A DNA stretch of 64,000 bases from Nemopilema nomurai (Eukaryota; Cnidaria; Scyphozoa; Rhizostomeae; Rhizostomatidae): contig ML133460.1 in NCBI GenBank assembly GCA_003864495.1, positions 1,179,719 through 1,243,718 of the forward strand. The letters run 5' to 3'. The position numbers were made by a program, and so were the translations under genes. The notes beneath the pieces are model-generated. The model searched no databases. It saw nothing but the letters and a program-made list of their open reading frames with translations, and was not told where the DNA came from. This document shows positions 11,301 through 24,400 of the stretch, piece by piece (positions within the stretch are counted from its first letter, which is position 1; each line of letters starts with the position of its first letter).

Positions 11301-13825
11301 CAAACAAATTGGAGGGCCATGGACCTAGCCTGGACTTGGCTGGAATGAATATTTGTACCTTGTTTTGTCCTTCGACAAAATCTGTTGGGCCCATAACTCA
11401 AAACAATAGATGGCGCCAATGGTCGATTTCTAAAGCGATACTGTTTATAAACACGAAATGTGTTTCGGCAGTGTTCTTTCATTCGCGCGACCAGCCTGTT
11501 TAAAATACACACTTCTTTTTATTGCTTCTACCAAAACAAACGGAATGAGCAAATACAAACAGAACCGCTGCGGTGATACTTTCGCTGCCTCAAAATTGGA
11601 CGACGCGAAGGCGCAATCCTGTTTCTGATGATCCACTTGTGACTTTCTCTTGATACCAAAGTCAACCGGGCCTTTTGAAAACTGAGCAAATGTTTCCGCA
11701 GGCTTCCTTACAATGCAATTGCAATTTGTCAACAACATTAGGGGAAACGACTGTCAGCTTGAATCTCAAGAATTTAGTCAACTATTTGTTATTTGACGGA
11801 GATTTGGTGTAGCAGCAACGTTTTTAACTTCAAGTACTGATGGAACTTTTGAGAAATTGTACATCCTGTAGAGCATACGAGATGCTTTAATGAAGTCAAA
11901 ATCATAAAATATAATTTGAAACCACAAAGAAAATTCATGCACCGACTTTAAGGAGCCTCAAAAGTTTGTTTCTATTGTGTGTGTCATTTGTGGGACAATT
12001 CTTTGTCGTTTAACTCGTTGTTTGTTGATATAAACTGTTTGTTAAATCTGTTCAACCCTCTGCTTATAGTCTTCAGATACCAATTCTTGTAAACAAGAAA
12101 GCAGTAAACACAACAATATGACGTAAAGTAAAATTGAACATGCGAAGATTAACCTCGTTTTGATAGCAGTTTATCATTTTATAAACAAGGTTACATTCTG
12201 TTTGGTCTTTCGATTAAAGAAGTTTTTTGAACGTTATTTTGTGAGAAGTGGTTCATGTGTCATGAACCTCAAATCAAATGATAAGAGCTATATTCAAACT
12301 GTGATTGCAGAGGCATCTCTGTGGTTGTGGGTGATTCAAACACCTCTAATTTGCCACAAAGAGTTTGAATAGCGTTGTTGCCAGTCAAAGGAACTGGTGA
12401 ATCTCTAGTAAGGTGTAAACCTTTTCTTTAATGCACCAGTACGATCCGAAATTAGAGAAGAATTTACCCGTATTCGCCTTCATATTAAGTGAAGAGGTTA
12501 CTTCCCTGACAAACAGAATCTGTGCTATTCATTATCTTATCTGGGAATAAAACTAGAAATTTTAAAAAGGAATTGACTCAGGGCAACAATTTTAATTTCA
12601 TGTTCAATATATTCGCTCTCAAAATTCATAGATACAATAAAGGTCGTAAAATACATAAGTCTAAATTATCATAACTTTTTATCTATTTTCCCTGCATGTT
12701 GAATGATTCTTCCTGTGAGCTGTGTCCTTTTTATTTACCCTTCAAACGAGAGCTTGGTGTTTTTATATTAATGCTATGCTGCCAACCTGGAAATATCATA
12801 ATGTCACGGACCGCACCTCGCCAATGAAAACTATTCAAAGTTAAATTTGTAGACCCCAATGAGGAACTGCATTTTTGTTTTGAATTGTTCATGACAGAGA
12901 AATGTAAAATTAGCTATCAGCCCATAGGGCAACAAGCAGGAAAATTAGTTACAAACAATGGATTGAGCTTCCGTTTTGAAAATAAAAAATCCGATTTGTG
13001 TTACCTAACGGGAAACAGGAATTTTTCTTAGCAGCTCATTCAGGTGAAATCAATGCATTAGCAATCGTATATTCATTGTGAAATTACTGGAAACGTTTTT
13101 AATCTTTATAAAGCGCCTTCGATCGCTTTGATCAGCTGATTTGGAAGAAAGGTGGATCAAGATTAATTCTCACTGTCATACAATGCCTTATGACGTCACT
13201 GCTATTTATGTCCACCGGCACTTGAACTTCATTTGACATGAAGGACCAGCGTTGCCGCGTTTCGCCATAAAACGCAATCAAAGTAAGCGTGGATTATTTT
13301 ATGCCCAGCTTCATCCGGCTGCCTCGGAAGGGCATCATCTCGAGGTTGGGTCTCCGTTTGCTGTTTTCAGATCGGTTGAATGCAGGGAAATGCGTCGAGG
13401 AACACGTGCGATTAACTACACAACTGGTAGCGGAAATATTAGGTGTTTTTCACAGGGCTCGATGTATTAGAGCCACTGGCACAATGTATTGTCCCACATC
13501 TGACAGATTGATCGATTAGCGATCTCCTCGCACCGTTTGAACAGCTCTGGTGAAGCATTTGCCAGGCTTAAGAGGAAACTGTTAATGTTTCTTTGTTTCA
13601 CGATGCCACACTGACGTACACAAACCCTTTAGCCGTACAGCATAATAAAAGGTTTATGTTTTATGTGACAATAAGGAACTTGCGAGTGACAAGTTAATTC
13701 CAAGTTTAAGCATATAGAATAATAGTAGCTTTCTCTTATCTGAGTCGGAGATTCCCTGCTCTGCTCCTTATCCTGTAATCAAGGTGTCAGTATGTAAACA
13801 AAGGAACTGGGCATCAGAATCCGCG
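8349..13825. other. Intergenic region without a supported gene
   Basis: About 5.5 kb downstream of VIRMA and downstream of the convergent ankyrin gene. Open frames are short (under 100 codons), overlapping on both strands, and lack recognisable domains or exon-like borders. The minus-strand frames at 9464-9956 and 11276-11738 are the longest coding-like stretches, but neither resembles a family I know. The block at 13200-13520 is somewhat richer in GC and may be transcribed, but nothing identifies it. Confidence 0.6.
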
Positions 13826-14419
13826 TCAGAATCCGTCCTTGATGTCGTTCATGTTCGCCCCGCTCTGCAGCAATAGTTCCGCCGCCTCGAAGTGTCCGTA
13901 CCTCGCTGCTACTTGTAACGCCGATTGCCCTTGCCATGTTTTCAGTTCCAACGAAGCGCCGTGGCGCAAAAGCAGTTCTATGCACTCAAGATTCCCCGTG
14001 GCGCACGCCTGGTGTAACGCCGATACTCCTGGCGGGCGCATGGCGTTGATTTCGACTTTGCCGTTTTCGAGGATATTTTTCGCCGCTTTGATATCGTCCC
14101 TGGATATTGCAAAATGCAGAATGTCTTCCTCGGTTGCCGATGACTGACGAATTTTCATCCGCTTCGCCAGGGCTCTGGGCGAGTCATGGCAGTGTTCGTT
14201 TTCCTTTTCCAGCTTTTTCGCGTCTCTCCTCGCTTGGTCCTTCTTTGAGAAGCATTCCTTCCATATTTTCTTCAACGACTCGGCGATCGATTTATTCTCC
14301 GCTTGGTTGTTGCCCATCTTCAGCGTAGCTGGTACCGTCTGCCGGCGCTGTAGATACCGCTGACTAGTGATGTAGGCTGCGTAATCAGCATCCTCGTTCG
14401 CCAATGTACTCTCCATCAT
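13826..14419 (-). CDS. Small intronless ankyrin-repeat protein (NRARP/PPP1R27-like)
   Basis: Complete 197-residue frame starting MMEST. Residues 1-95 are charged and predicted disordered, with basic clusters (KKDQARRDAKKLEKE; AKRMKIR) that could act as nuclear localisation signals. Residues 97-197 form about three ankyrin repeats: a degenerate first one (DILHFAISRDDIKAAKNIL), then two canonical ones with SALHQACATGNLECIELLLRHGA and SALQVAARYGHFEAAELLLQSGA. The layout, a three-repeat C-terminal ankyrin block in a short protein, resembles NRARP (Notch regulator) and PPP1R27, but there is no clear RVxF phosphatase motif and no safe orthology. No intron is needed. A TATA box lies about 205 bp upstream of the start codon, giving a 5' leader of about 180 nt. 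The function is not established; a protein-interaction adaptor is the fair reading. Confidence 0.78.
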   Translation of the reverse strand: MMESTLANEDADYAAYITSQRYLQRRQTVPATLKMGNNQAENKSIAESLKKIWKECFSKKDQARRDAKKLEKENEHCHDSPRALAKRMKIRQSSATEEDILHFAISRDDIKAAKNILENGKVEINAMRPPGVSALHQACATGNLECIELLLRHGASLELKTWQGQSALQVAARYGHFEAAELLLQSGANMNDIKDGF

Positions 14420-14622
14420 CCCTCTAATTCACCAACTCTCCAAGCAACTTCTTTCCTACCAATCCAGGGTGTGAAGTGCAGTGCTTGAAACAGGGAGCGC
14501 GCAAATACCCACAAGTGCACAAGTATCCAAGTTTCTTTCGAGCAATTTTATATAATGCGTATTTTCTAACCAGCGATCCTCGGGCGTAGCATTCTCGACT
14601 AACGAGTTGTTGCAGTGAGCGC

Positions 14623-14632
14623 TTTAAATATA
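14623..14632 (-). promoter_or_regulatory. TATA box of the ankyrin-repeat gene
   Basis: On the minus strand the sequence is TATATTTAAA, followed by GCGCTCACTGCAAC, about 205 bp upstream of the start codon at 14419. A start site some 30 bp downstream, near 14595, would give a leader of about 175 nt with no intron required. Inference from motif and spacing only. Confidence 0.5.
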
Positions 14633-14639
14633 TGCGAAT

Positions 14640-17600
14640 CCAAACCACTGCGTCAGTGCGCAACAAAAGGAGGATATGTTTGATTACGGATAACACGAGT
14701 GTATACGAGCCCACAGGTTAATTCTGGTCTTATTGAGGGAGGCGGTCTCATCCAGCCCCAGCCCCATGGCCGTCTAGAACCTTTGCTAATGAAAGCGAAT
14801 TGCACCCATAGTTGACAGAATAATACAACTCAATGCATTTCAGGTCGATGCCGGATTTAGCAACAGAGATGGGAATACGGATCGGGCATTCCGACACACA
14901 AAGAGTGTGTTGGCTTAAAGTAAACTCGTATTAATGGTCTTAAATGACGAATGATATTACTGCACAATGGATGGTAACTCCACTATCATTGCTGTGGCTT
15001 CTGAGATGGATGGGTGCGCGACACGGCTCTGTGCCATTCTGTGGTCAAGTGCGTCAGCAATGCTTCCATGTCGCAATTTTCCACATATGTTGAAGCTGTG
15101 TTATCTGTGAGGTCACTTAGACCAATTGAAATAGTGGCTATTTGCAGCTCATATGCTTAGTTCAGTGTTCTTTTCATATAAATGACAACTTCCATCTTGC
15201 CATGTGACCACTTGTTCTGACGTGTGAACTTTACAAAAAGCCCCTATGTCTTCTCTGGCAGCCTTGAATTTAGTGGGCTTGAGGCCTTTACCAACAAACC
15301 AGCCTACGCAACACTTAACTCAACCTTACCACATCTTCGCGTCGCATTTCCCACTTTCTTTCTCTCTGAGAAAGGCTGTTCATTTCACATACACAATGTG
15401 GGGGAGGTAGATTATATCCAATTTTCAGGACATTTTTGTCGCCGATATTAAATCCTTAATTACGTTTTTTAATTGAAAGCATAATGAAATTCTCTCCCCA
15501 AAATCTAATCGAATATTTTTGTCAGTGGGGCAATTTACTAGTTTGTAGCACAGATGATACAAGTGGTGGGTCCGGTGGCAATGAAATCTTTTTAGCAACA
15601 AACCGAGAAAGTATGATTGAGGCACTCTAAGGCCTAACTGTATCTTCTTCACAAAGAAGCACTTCTCTTCACCTTCTAGCCAGACACAAGCGCCTGTGGG
15701 TGTTCGCTACGAGCTTTGTCTTACTCTTCAAGTGTGCTTGGAGAAAGGGATCTACAAGATTGCTTCGACAAAGGTCATTGCCAGTCAGCTGGAACAGGGA
15801 CAATTTGATGGCATCAAGGCATAAGGAAGCTGATACTTGTTACAGCAATATAAAGGGAATTTCGTTCTGCTTCCGTCGACGAAGAGATTTCAATGGCTTG
15901 TTTAGGCCCACGAATTCCCCGGGCAGGATACTGCATCATTCACTGCACGAAGCAACTGGGTACATTACAGCCAAGTCTGGTGGTAAACAAGAGGGTGCTG
16001 TGGCTTGGTAAATCTTTGCATATCATTCTGTTTGTCTTCACCCACGGCCAACGTCATCGTGTGCGGATTCCTGATCTCTCTTGACCGTCTTTTCTGACAG
16101 ATTAATCCAAAGATCCCAGCAACATATGCTTCATGAGGACATTTATACAGCCCTCTTTGCCCTCCTTTCTTCTACGAGCAATCGAACGTGATCTATTTTT
16201 GCTGTCAAAAACAGATATTGTTTTGATGACGTAAAATAGATCAATGAAAATGGTGGTCATTTTACCACATAAAAATAGCATTATGAGCATCCAAAACTAT
16301 AGCGAGGAGATTCTTCAGGCAGTCGTTTCGTGTTGAATTCCCTTATTTTAATCACTGGTACTCATCATACGAATCATACGAGGGTTGGCCTTATTTTGCA
16401 AAAACCCAAGTGACCCGGACTTAGCCCCAGAAGGGTATCAAAAACCCAGCTTAGAGGAAATTGACGCTTTATAGCCTCGATGTGGTTGCGGTTTCCCGGA
16501 GACACTCAAGTGAGTATTAGGGAGCGCAGTCTGCCCCGGGGCATTGTCTCGCCTTCTCTTATCGCCCTGTCTGTCTCTAGTTTCGCCTCATCAATCAACT
16601 TAGCTTCGGTAGTGAATACCCACTCTTTTCCTGAAAGGTAATTCAGTGCTTTAAGCTGAAAAGACGAAAGTTGCTGTACTATCGATTGAGCCCAAAACAG
16701 CAGAAACCTTTGACAAAATTTTTTTAGCAGAACTAATGCTACCCGTGTTACAAAAACATTGTTAAAAATTATTTCAATCCTTAAGATATGTGGTCAGTTA
16801 AAGTTTTGTAAACCTATTCAAAAGTCCTGTCAACAAATTCTGTCAAAAAGATCTCAAACTTGTAGTATTTTAGCAAATTTTCTCCAAGCTTCAGTTATGC
16901 CTTCCTAAGTCCTCCTTTGCGGAAACTGATGTCGAAATGGGCGCGCCGTTAATAGGGTTAGCAGGGTGGGGCAGCGTTCTTTTGGGATCAACACTACACG
17001 AACAAAGCGACAGTATCTGGAATTAATCTCATCATTTCAAGGGCGTCGCTCAGCGTTATCAGCCCTTTTTGATTCGTTATTAACTTCTAGGCATCAGCCA
17101 ATCAAAAGGCTTTGCGAGCTTATCGTGCCGTAGTAGGTCGTTTGGTACTGGTGTTTAAATCTGTACGTCAGACCGAGGCTATCTAGGCCATTAGGAATCC
17201 AACAGTACACACGTTTCTAGCAATAGCAACTCTTTTGAATTATACTGAGCGACTCGGCTCACTGTTTCCCATAAATCTTTTCAAATGTATATTTGCATGT
17301 TTTCTTTTGGGTGCTGGTATTCATTTGAAGACAAGAAAGTCATCGGCTATTAGATTCGCTGATCGTGGAAGGACCAGCCCGACGCAGAAGAAGAACTTTC
17401 TCATATAAATTTTGTCATCAAAAGTTCAATCATTGCTCAACAAAGATTGCTCATACTTGGAAATAAGTTTTTTGAATTTTTGTTGTTGTTTTTGAGGTGC
17501 ATCTATCGGCCGTTCCCGTATAGTCGTAGATATTTTTGATTAATTGTTAGGTTTTATTAATATTATCAAGCTTTTTTAGTTTAAATTTGTTTTGGCTGTA

Positions 17601-20600
17601 CAAATAGTTATTGCAGAAGCATGCGTGCTGGGTAGCTTTGATGGGTGTCACGGAACTCTTCTTTCAGTCATTCGTTTCCTCGGTACCAGTCAGTCATTGT
17701 GTGTTTCCTGCAAGCAATTCATTCCATTTTTGTGGCAGAAGCGTGGGGTAGATTTTGTTCTAAGAGACGGATACTTTTCTAAATATCATCATCTGTCAGA
17801 ACTTTGAACTTCCAATGATATTTAGCCTTCTGATGATTGCTGACCACTTTTACTCGCAGAAATATTATGTTTTTCAAGGCATAGCCCTGTTTTTCTTTAT
17901 TGCTTCGATTATGTTGGATAATGATGTCGACCAGCTGTGAAATTTAGGTATACAAGGTTTCGAAGTTTTGTGAGGGTACTCTGTGGTTATACCCACGAGG
18001 CAGAGAAGAAAAAGACCTCACGATTTATTTAGACGTAGCTGTTATAAAGCACTGGGTGCCCAGAAGATGGCGGAAAGTAGTGGAAACTGTAATTGTGTGG
18101 GTTTAGGCCTATGGAGCAAGCTCAATTTCTAGTGCAGCTCAAGAAAGGTCTTCACGAGTAGCATGGGGAGGTCATCGCAAATATCAGTAAAGAGACAAAG
18201 TTAATTGACACCGTAATCCTGCTCTAGGAATATACGGCCAATCCAGTATAGCACTTGAATCCCTTGTAATTGATTGGTCTTAACCTTATGATAAATATAC
18301 ATTTCCCATAGAGCTAAATTGACAAGGGATCGGGCACTCAAGGGGACTTGTTTAAGCACGATACAATTAATACTAGCTATCGCCCTTAGGCCGACCTGCC
18401 GCTTCTCTAGCCGCGTGGCCCATGGCCGACATATGCATACATGGAAATAGATACAAACACACAAAACATGGCAAATTGTCGTTTCTGCATTTAGGAGCAT
18501 GCAAGCCTGGTGAACAGTGAAGCGGCATAAAGCTAAATTCAGTTTGATTTAGGGTGATTGTTTTTCTCGGATTACCACACAAAAATAGTTCGACTTCAAA
18601 TGTAAATTTAGCTTATATTATATGAATCCTACCACTGTGTTGTGTCTTGTGAAAATGATGAAAGAGCTGTAACCAACGCCATGGCATTTTTGTTTTTGCT
18701 ACACCAATCTTCTCCACTCGCGTGGAGCTCTAGTACAAATACAAATTAATCTTCTATGTCTTCTTCGATATACATGTTTATATGATGTTATTTATCCATG
18801 ACATTTTTTAAATCTGCATTGTATCGGACAAACGACAAGAAGATTCGACTGTTTTCTTAAATAAATATCTTTCTCATTTCGATATGCAGAAGCATTTCTT
18901 TTATTACAACTTTTACGCTTAAATCTTGCTTGTTGGCCCTCAAAGGCAATTCTCAATTTTTTCTTCTGAGTCTTGACACCTTTGATGACTGTCATTTTCA
19001 ACGCATGATGATTATTATTGAAGATTTCTTATCAACAACGTGCGATCTTACACCAACAATCTTTTACCACGCATCTTAACATTTCATCTCATTTCTGCCC
19101 ACCCCTAATCCGAAACAAGAGACAAAACTTCTATTCTACACAAAGATAATGTACGTCATTACTTGTTTTCATGTCTCCTAATTGAAAACACAAACACGGT
19201 ATTCTCGCAAGTTTCTATTCGGAACCCGATAATGATAGCTAAGCACGCTTTATGCTTGCAAATAAACAGCCTAATACCAAAATAGGCTGGGAATGCGCGC
19301 TCAGAATCAAATGCCTTGACAGAATGCAACTGTTTACGTAGGCAAGCCACCCTTGCCGTTCCTGTTTCTGACTTCCACATTGTGTGGCTTCTCTGACTTC
19401 CACATTTAATCCTTGAAGCGCTTCTGCTCTACTCATGAGAACTTTCAATCGTTTCAGCTTTTCTTATATCCGGTCTGTGTGTTGCGTGATGCTGTCTCTT
19501 TGTTGACCTTTTCACCATTTCAAACGGTGACGTTTCTAAATTTTGAATGATAGTTAAATATATAGGTGTTTCGTTAATCTTTAGTTTCGTTGATCTTAAG
19601 TACTTTGCTAGAGGCAAATGTCGAGTATAGAAATAATTTCTTTAAACTGCATTTTAAACATCCAAAGATAATTCAGTTTTCAATTTAGAAAAAGTTTTGG
19701 TTGCAAAAAGTGGTAATTCTCAGGGACACCAGAGAGAGACAGCATCTATTGCTGCAACACCTCTAGATTATATATACCTTATTATCGCCAGGGTCGTGAT
19801 GTAATACTAGCCATTCTCTATTGCTCGAAGCTTATTGCGAATACACTTATAGTTCCACGCAGTTTCGTGTCAGACTACAACTTCGGTACTTTTGCTGCAA
19901 GCGTGTTCTATGCCACGTTTCTTGCACCGACGATGGGTTTGTGCATCACATAATCTAGAAGCAAAGATGAACAATACCTATCTATCTGAGTCTATCTGGA
20001 AGTCAAGCAATGCATGGATCAAGTATCAATTTTTCATCAGCTCTCCGAAATACGTGAATCGTATGCCAAGAGTGAACTCAGAACATACAGTGGAATAACA
20101 TAGACATGCGCAGAAAAGCTGACCTTGGACTTCTTGTACCCGATAATGTTTGTTTTCAAAAGAATAAACTGATTTCAGTTGAACTTTCTGTATAAACATG
20201 GCTGTTTTCTGTGCAATGTTATCAAAGAAGCAGTCATACCATTACCTTGAGGTCATTAACCAATACATGCGTACATGCAATGGCAAACTAGACCCAAAAT
20301 TGAGCTATGAATTGAGCATGCGCAGAATTCTCAGCAACAATAAGGTCAAAATTCCTGAATACTTTATCTTCAGTGCTTTTTAAAGTAGACAACAATTTTT
20401 ACCGAGCTGTATGCCATAGAGTGTATTGAAGATGTTCAGTGTTTTGCAACATGGCTGATATTTGATGAGCAAATTGGGTCATTGACCATGTTACTGAATA
20501 ATTTCCTTCATTATTACAGTCGTTTCGCAGCCAAAAAGGAGAAATCTGCATTGCTGGAAAGGATGAACTTAGTAAAGGGTTGCGTTCATCACCCTCTGTT

Positions 20601-21443
20601 GACCAGGTTGCGTTAACAGTTTTTGCAAATTAATACATGCAAAAATGCCCCGAAAATTTCGCAAAAGTTTTCCTTCTGTCTATTTTGTGTTTTTAGTGGA
20701 CCTGCAAGTCAATAAAAGCGACCAATCATCGAAGGCCATCTACAGATCTAGAAAGCTGGGACAATTTGTATCTCCTATTTTCAATAAAAAATTGTATATT
20801 CCATCAGCTTATACCTTTATTTTCCAGGTAAACAATTTTTGAGGTAATGACTGCCTGATGGGTTGCATTCCCAACTGGAGAAAACCTTAAAAATGTCATA
20901 TAACAATTTCTCCCAGGGCAGCAAAAACATCCAGGGACCATTTGTCACGCAAAATTCTCTAGGTTTGGTTGACCACTGAAAATTTCTTCCATGGCTCTAC
21001 GCTATTCACCCTTAGCAAGAAAGGGGGCAGCCCAAATATGCAATTTTGACATTCAGATGATAAGTAACACGTGATTGTAAACAGTTCTGTTTTAACGTTC
21101 TATTCATAACTGCCCGATTTGCCCAAATTACTATTACTAATAATTTTCTAGGATCACATCTATTCTCCGTGCCAAATGCCTTTCAAAGGAAATACGTTAC
21201 GACAGGCATTTGAAAAGAGCCCGCCTCCCAGTATTTGAAATGAACACGCGCCCTCAACTGCATTTTTAATGAGACAAAGGCGAGCATGCGCAGTGGCTGA
21301 TTTGCAAACTTATCCTCCAAGACGTTCTTTCACCATTTGCCTTTGTCTGAGGAAGTCAGGCTTGGACTTAGAAAATTTTCTTCGCGTCGACACTTAGTTT
21401 CTGAGCGAACACAGCTTCTGGAGGAGAGAACACATTGCCAAAA
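14640..21443. other. Intergenic region between the ankyrin gene and TOP1
   Basis: About 6.8 kb with no supported gene. The two flanking genes are divergent, so promoters of both sit at its ends. Short frames at 15224-16084 (plus) and 18201-18582 (minus) have no recognisable domain. The final 200 bp before 21444 is presumably TOP1 5' leader and promoter. No TE protein domain was recognised. Confidence 0.55.
21284..21293 (+). promoter_or_regulatory. NRF1-like GCATGCGCAG element upstream of TOP1
   Basis: The sequence GCATGCGCAG resembles the NRF1 half-palindrome (TGCGCA core) found in many housekeeping promoters. It lies 151 bp upstream of the predicted TOP1 start codon. The same 9-mer CATGCGCAG occurs at 20105-20113 and 20317-20325. 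There is no TATA box in the obvious place, which fits a housekeeping promoter. Binding is inferred from motif alone. Confidence 0.35.
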
Positions 21444-24400
21444 ATGAATGGGGACTATGGAGGAAGCTTTGAGCATAAAATGGCGGTAATTTTTTTGTTG
21501 ATTGCCGTTGTTTTATGTGTCTTCCAGTTACTGTCTAGGCCATTTTTTCTTCGTTTCGACTTATTTTCAGCAACGTTATCCAGTTTTCTCAGGAGGTTTT
21601 CTTGGATTGGGCTGTCATGTTTCAGTTTCCTCAACCTGATCGCAAGCCTATCTTTCGACGCAGTTTTTTAAATGAAATAAATAGAAGTGATGAGGATATT
21701 TCGAGTGCATCTGCTGAAATCAAGCCAACAAGATTAGTTTTCAAATTCTTTAGGAATCTCCGCGCTTCTCCTTATGTCCCGACGCCATTTTTCTAAAAAG
21801 ACAGTTAGCGAGGGAGTACTAGGTCTATCTTGAAGTAAAATTTTTTTATTTTTATTTTTCGTGATAAATAGTTTCTTTTTAAAGACAAATAATCGTTGAA
21901 TCTCAACTAACTTCAATTTCATCTTCGGATATATAGTGTGCCACCCCCATGACATAAAGAAATTTGTTCCACACACCCGAAACAAATTTTACAACATGTA
22001 CTATTCCTTTCTTAGGCTGAGAATGGACTGAAGAGAAAGATAGACGATAAAAATCACAAGGTTAGAACTTTTAATATCTCTCAACTTGAGAAACTTCTTA
22101 TAATATGTTGTCTGAAAGCTATCCGTACTGATTTGCTGTTTCTTCTTATTTAGGCCAGTGGTCATTCAAAGAAAGCCGGTCACTCAGACACTAGGGAAGC
22201 GAGCGGTAGTGTTTTTCAAATAATTTTCTACCGAAAGTCTAGGTGTTTAGGTTTCTCTCACACATCCCAAGACAAATCATTTCCCTGATATATAGATTTA
22301 TTTTAGGGATGACACGATCCTTCATTGTCAGTTTTATTGTTAGATCAAAAGGGCCTAAATCTTTTTGCTTCCAGGGTCGAATAAGCTTTAGGAGCGGTAA
22401 AAGGTTGCTTAAAAGTAGCTTATTTTATGTGATGAAATGTAAAATTTGTATACAGTGGCTGTTACTAAGCCTGTCAGTGGAACGATCTCTGCAGATGTTT
22501 ATTAATATTTTGCCCTAAACTCTCAAGCCTGTTTAATGTATGTTAATTCATGCAGGAAGTGAAAACTATTGCAAAGGAAAGCCCCTTATTGCACGGGAAA
22601 CCCCAATTAAATGAACGGGGAAGTGATTATGTATATACTGCCAATAATTTGCCCCCTGTTTTGACTTAATTAAAATAGATTGGTTATTTTAGAATGAATA
22701 AAACCCATCCAATTATTACAAGCCTTAGAACTTTAGATAGCCAAGACTTTTTATCAATGGAGAACAACTCTGCTTCAATTAGATTTGTTCCAGTTTAGCT
22801 AATTAAATTTATTTTTGAGTGGAATTGGAAGATCTAATCAATACTTTCTCTTTCTGAATAGCACCAAAAAAGATTAAAGTTGATGGACATGTAGTCAAAT
22901 CACCTCAGGTTGGTTTCCTGTTTTAATGCTTTTTTGTACTTTCCTGTGTGATTTTGAAAAATTACAGTTTGTAAAAACCATCGATGGCACCATACTTTTC
23001 TAGACTATAATTGATATTCTAGAATGAAAGTTAAATAAGGTAGATAGCAATTGCAAACATCTTTAGAATGAGATGGATCCAAAATATGATTGATGTAGGT
23101 CTGTGATTGATAATATTTTGTAACACTTGGTCATGATATTTGCCAATTCTTGAAATAGCTTAGCTAGATTTGCTAAAATTCTTGTCTTTACTAATTAGCT
23201 CAATCATTTTTTGCAGAAAAACTCTGCTGATGGGTATGTTATATATATACAGATTACTTTAAAAAATATATGTTTTTTCATCCTGTTATATTGGTAAGGT
23301 GATATATTTCATAAACAAGGAAGGATAAATTGCTGAAAAAGGTATTTATGGTAAAGAAGCAATAAGTAAAAAAATGCTAGAAATATGTGTATGTATGCAC
23401 TACTGTAAGAAATCAATCACATGTTAAGGTATTCAGTGATTTTGCATTTTCAAAATCTCCAATTAAGTCAAATCAAACTTTTCAAACCTCACAGAAAAAG
23501 AAAGGCCACTAAGCTTTTCTAACAAAAAAGTCATTGGGGTCACATGACTCATATGCAATTCCAAAATCATGCTCTACACAAACCTCTTTGCTCAATCCAT
23601 TTACACATAATATTTGATGACAGAAATACTCATTCTAGAGCTGTTAGGGCCAAAAAGGAGAGGACTCCCAACAGCACAAAAGGAGCCCCTAACAGTGCAC
23701 ACAAAAGCGCCCTGAATACCCCCAGTGCTTTGAATTCTTTGCACACACCAACAAAGGTCAAGAAAGAGCCAATCAGCCCCATGAAATCTAGCAAAGAAGG
23801 TGTGAAGATACCAAAGCCTGTAAGAAATTCATCAATTTTTATGTATATATCAAAGAGTTGTGTAATATTTTGTGGCAACATGTATGCAGAAATAGGTGTG
23901 ATATTTTGAAATACATAATATTTTCAACAAAAACAGTTGTCAACAATCACAGTCCATGTATATGTCTTGTGGTGGTGTTGTAGACAGCTTGAAATATAAA
24001 TTTTCTGAAAACTGATTCTGCGAGCACTTTTTGGTTGAGACATTTTTGTCTTTTAAAAGTTATATTTATCATGGCACTTTCTTTTATGCTTTTAAAGTAG
24101 AAGGTTTTGTGGGCAATCTATTTGGTGCTATTTCAGTTTAGACTATTTAACATTATACATCCATCATTAGATACCAATTATAAAGCGTGAAGAAGATGAT
24201 GATGATGATGTCCCCCTGGTGAGTCTAACCATCATTTCGTAACTTCTTATGGTAAATTCTCTTATTTTTCTAAAGGTGCTTGTCTTATTTACAACTGTCC
24301 AGTTTCCTCTACTTTTTATTTTTTCAGTTGAGGTAGAAGGTGTTTCTGTGAAAGTGTCAGTTGAAATAGTGATAAAAGATTGGTTGCCATGCTACTTTGC

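Noticed and set aside
13839..14328. Plus-strand frames of 73-102 codons opposite the ankyrin gene
   Set aside because: Shadow of the minus-strand ankyrin-repeat frame.
15700..16084. Plus-strand frame of 103 codons with overlapping second frame
   Set aside because: No domain, no coding-like repeat or motif, and no neighbour exon; treated as chance.
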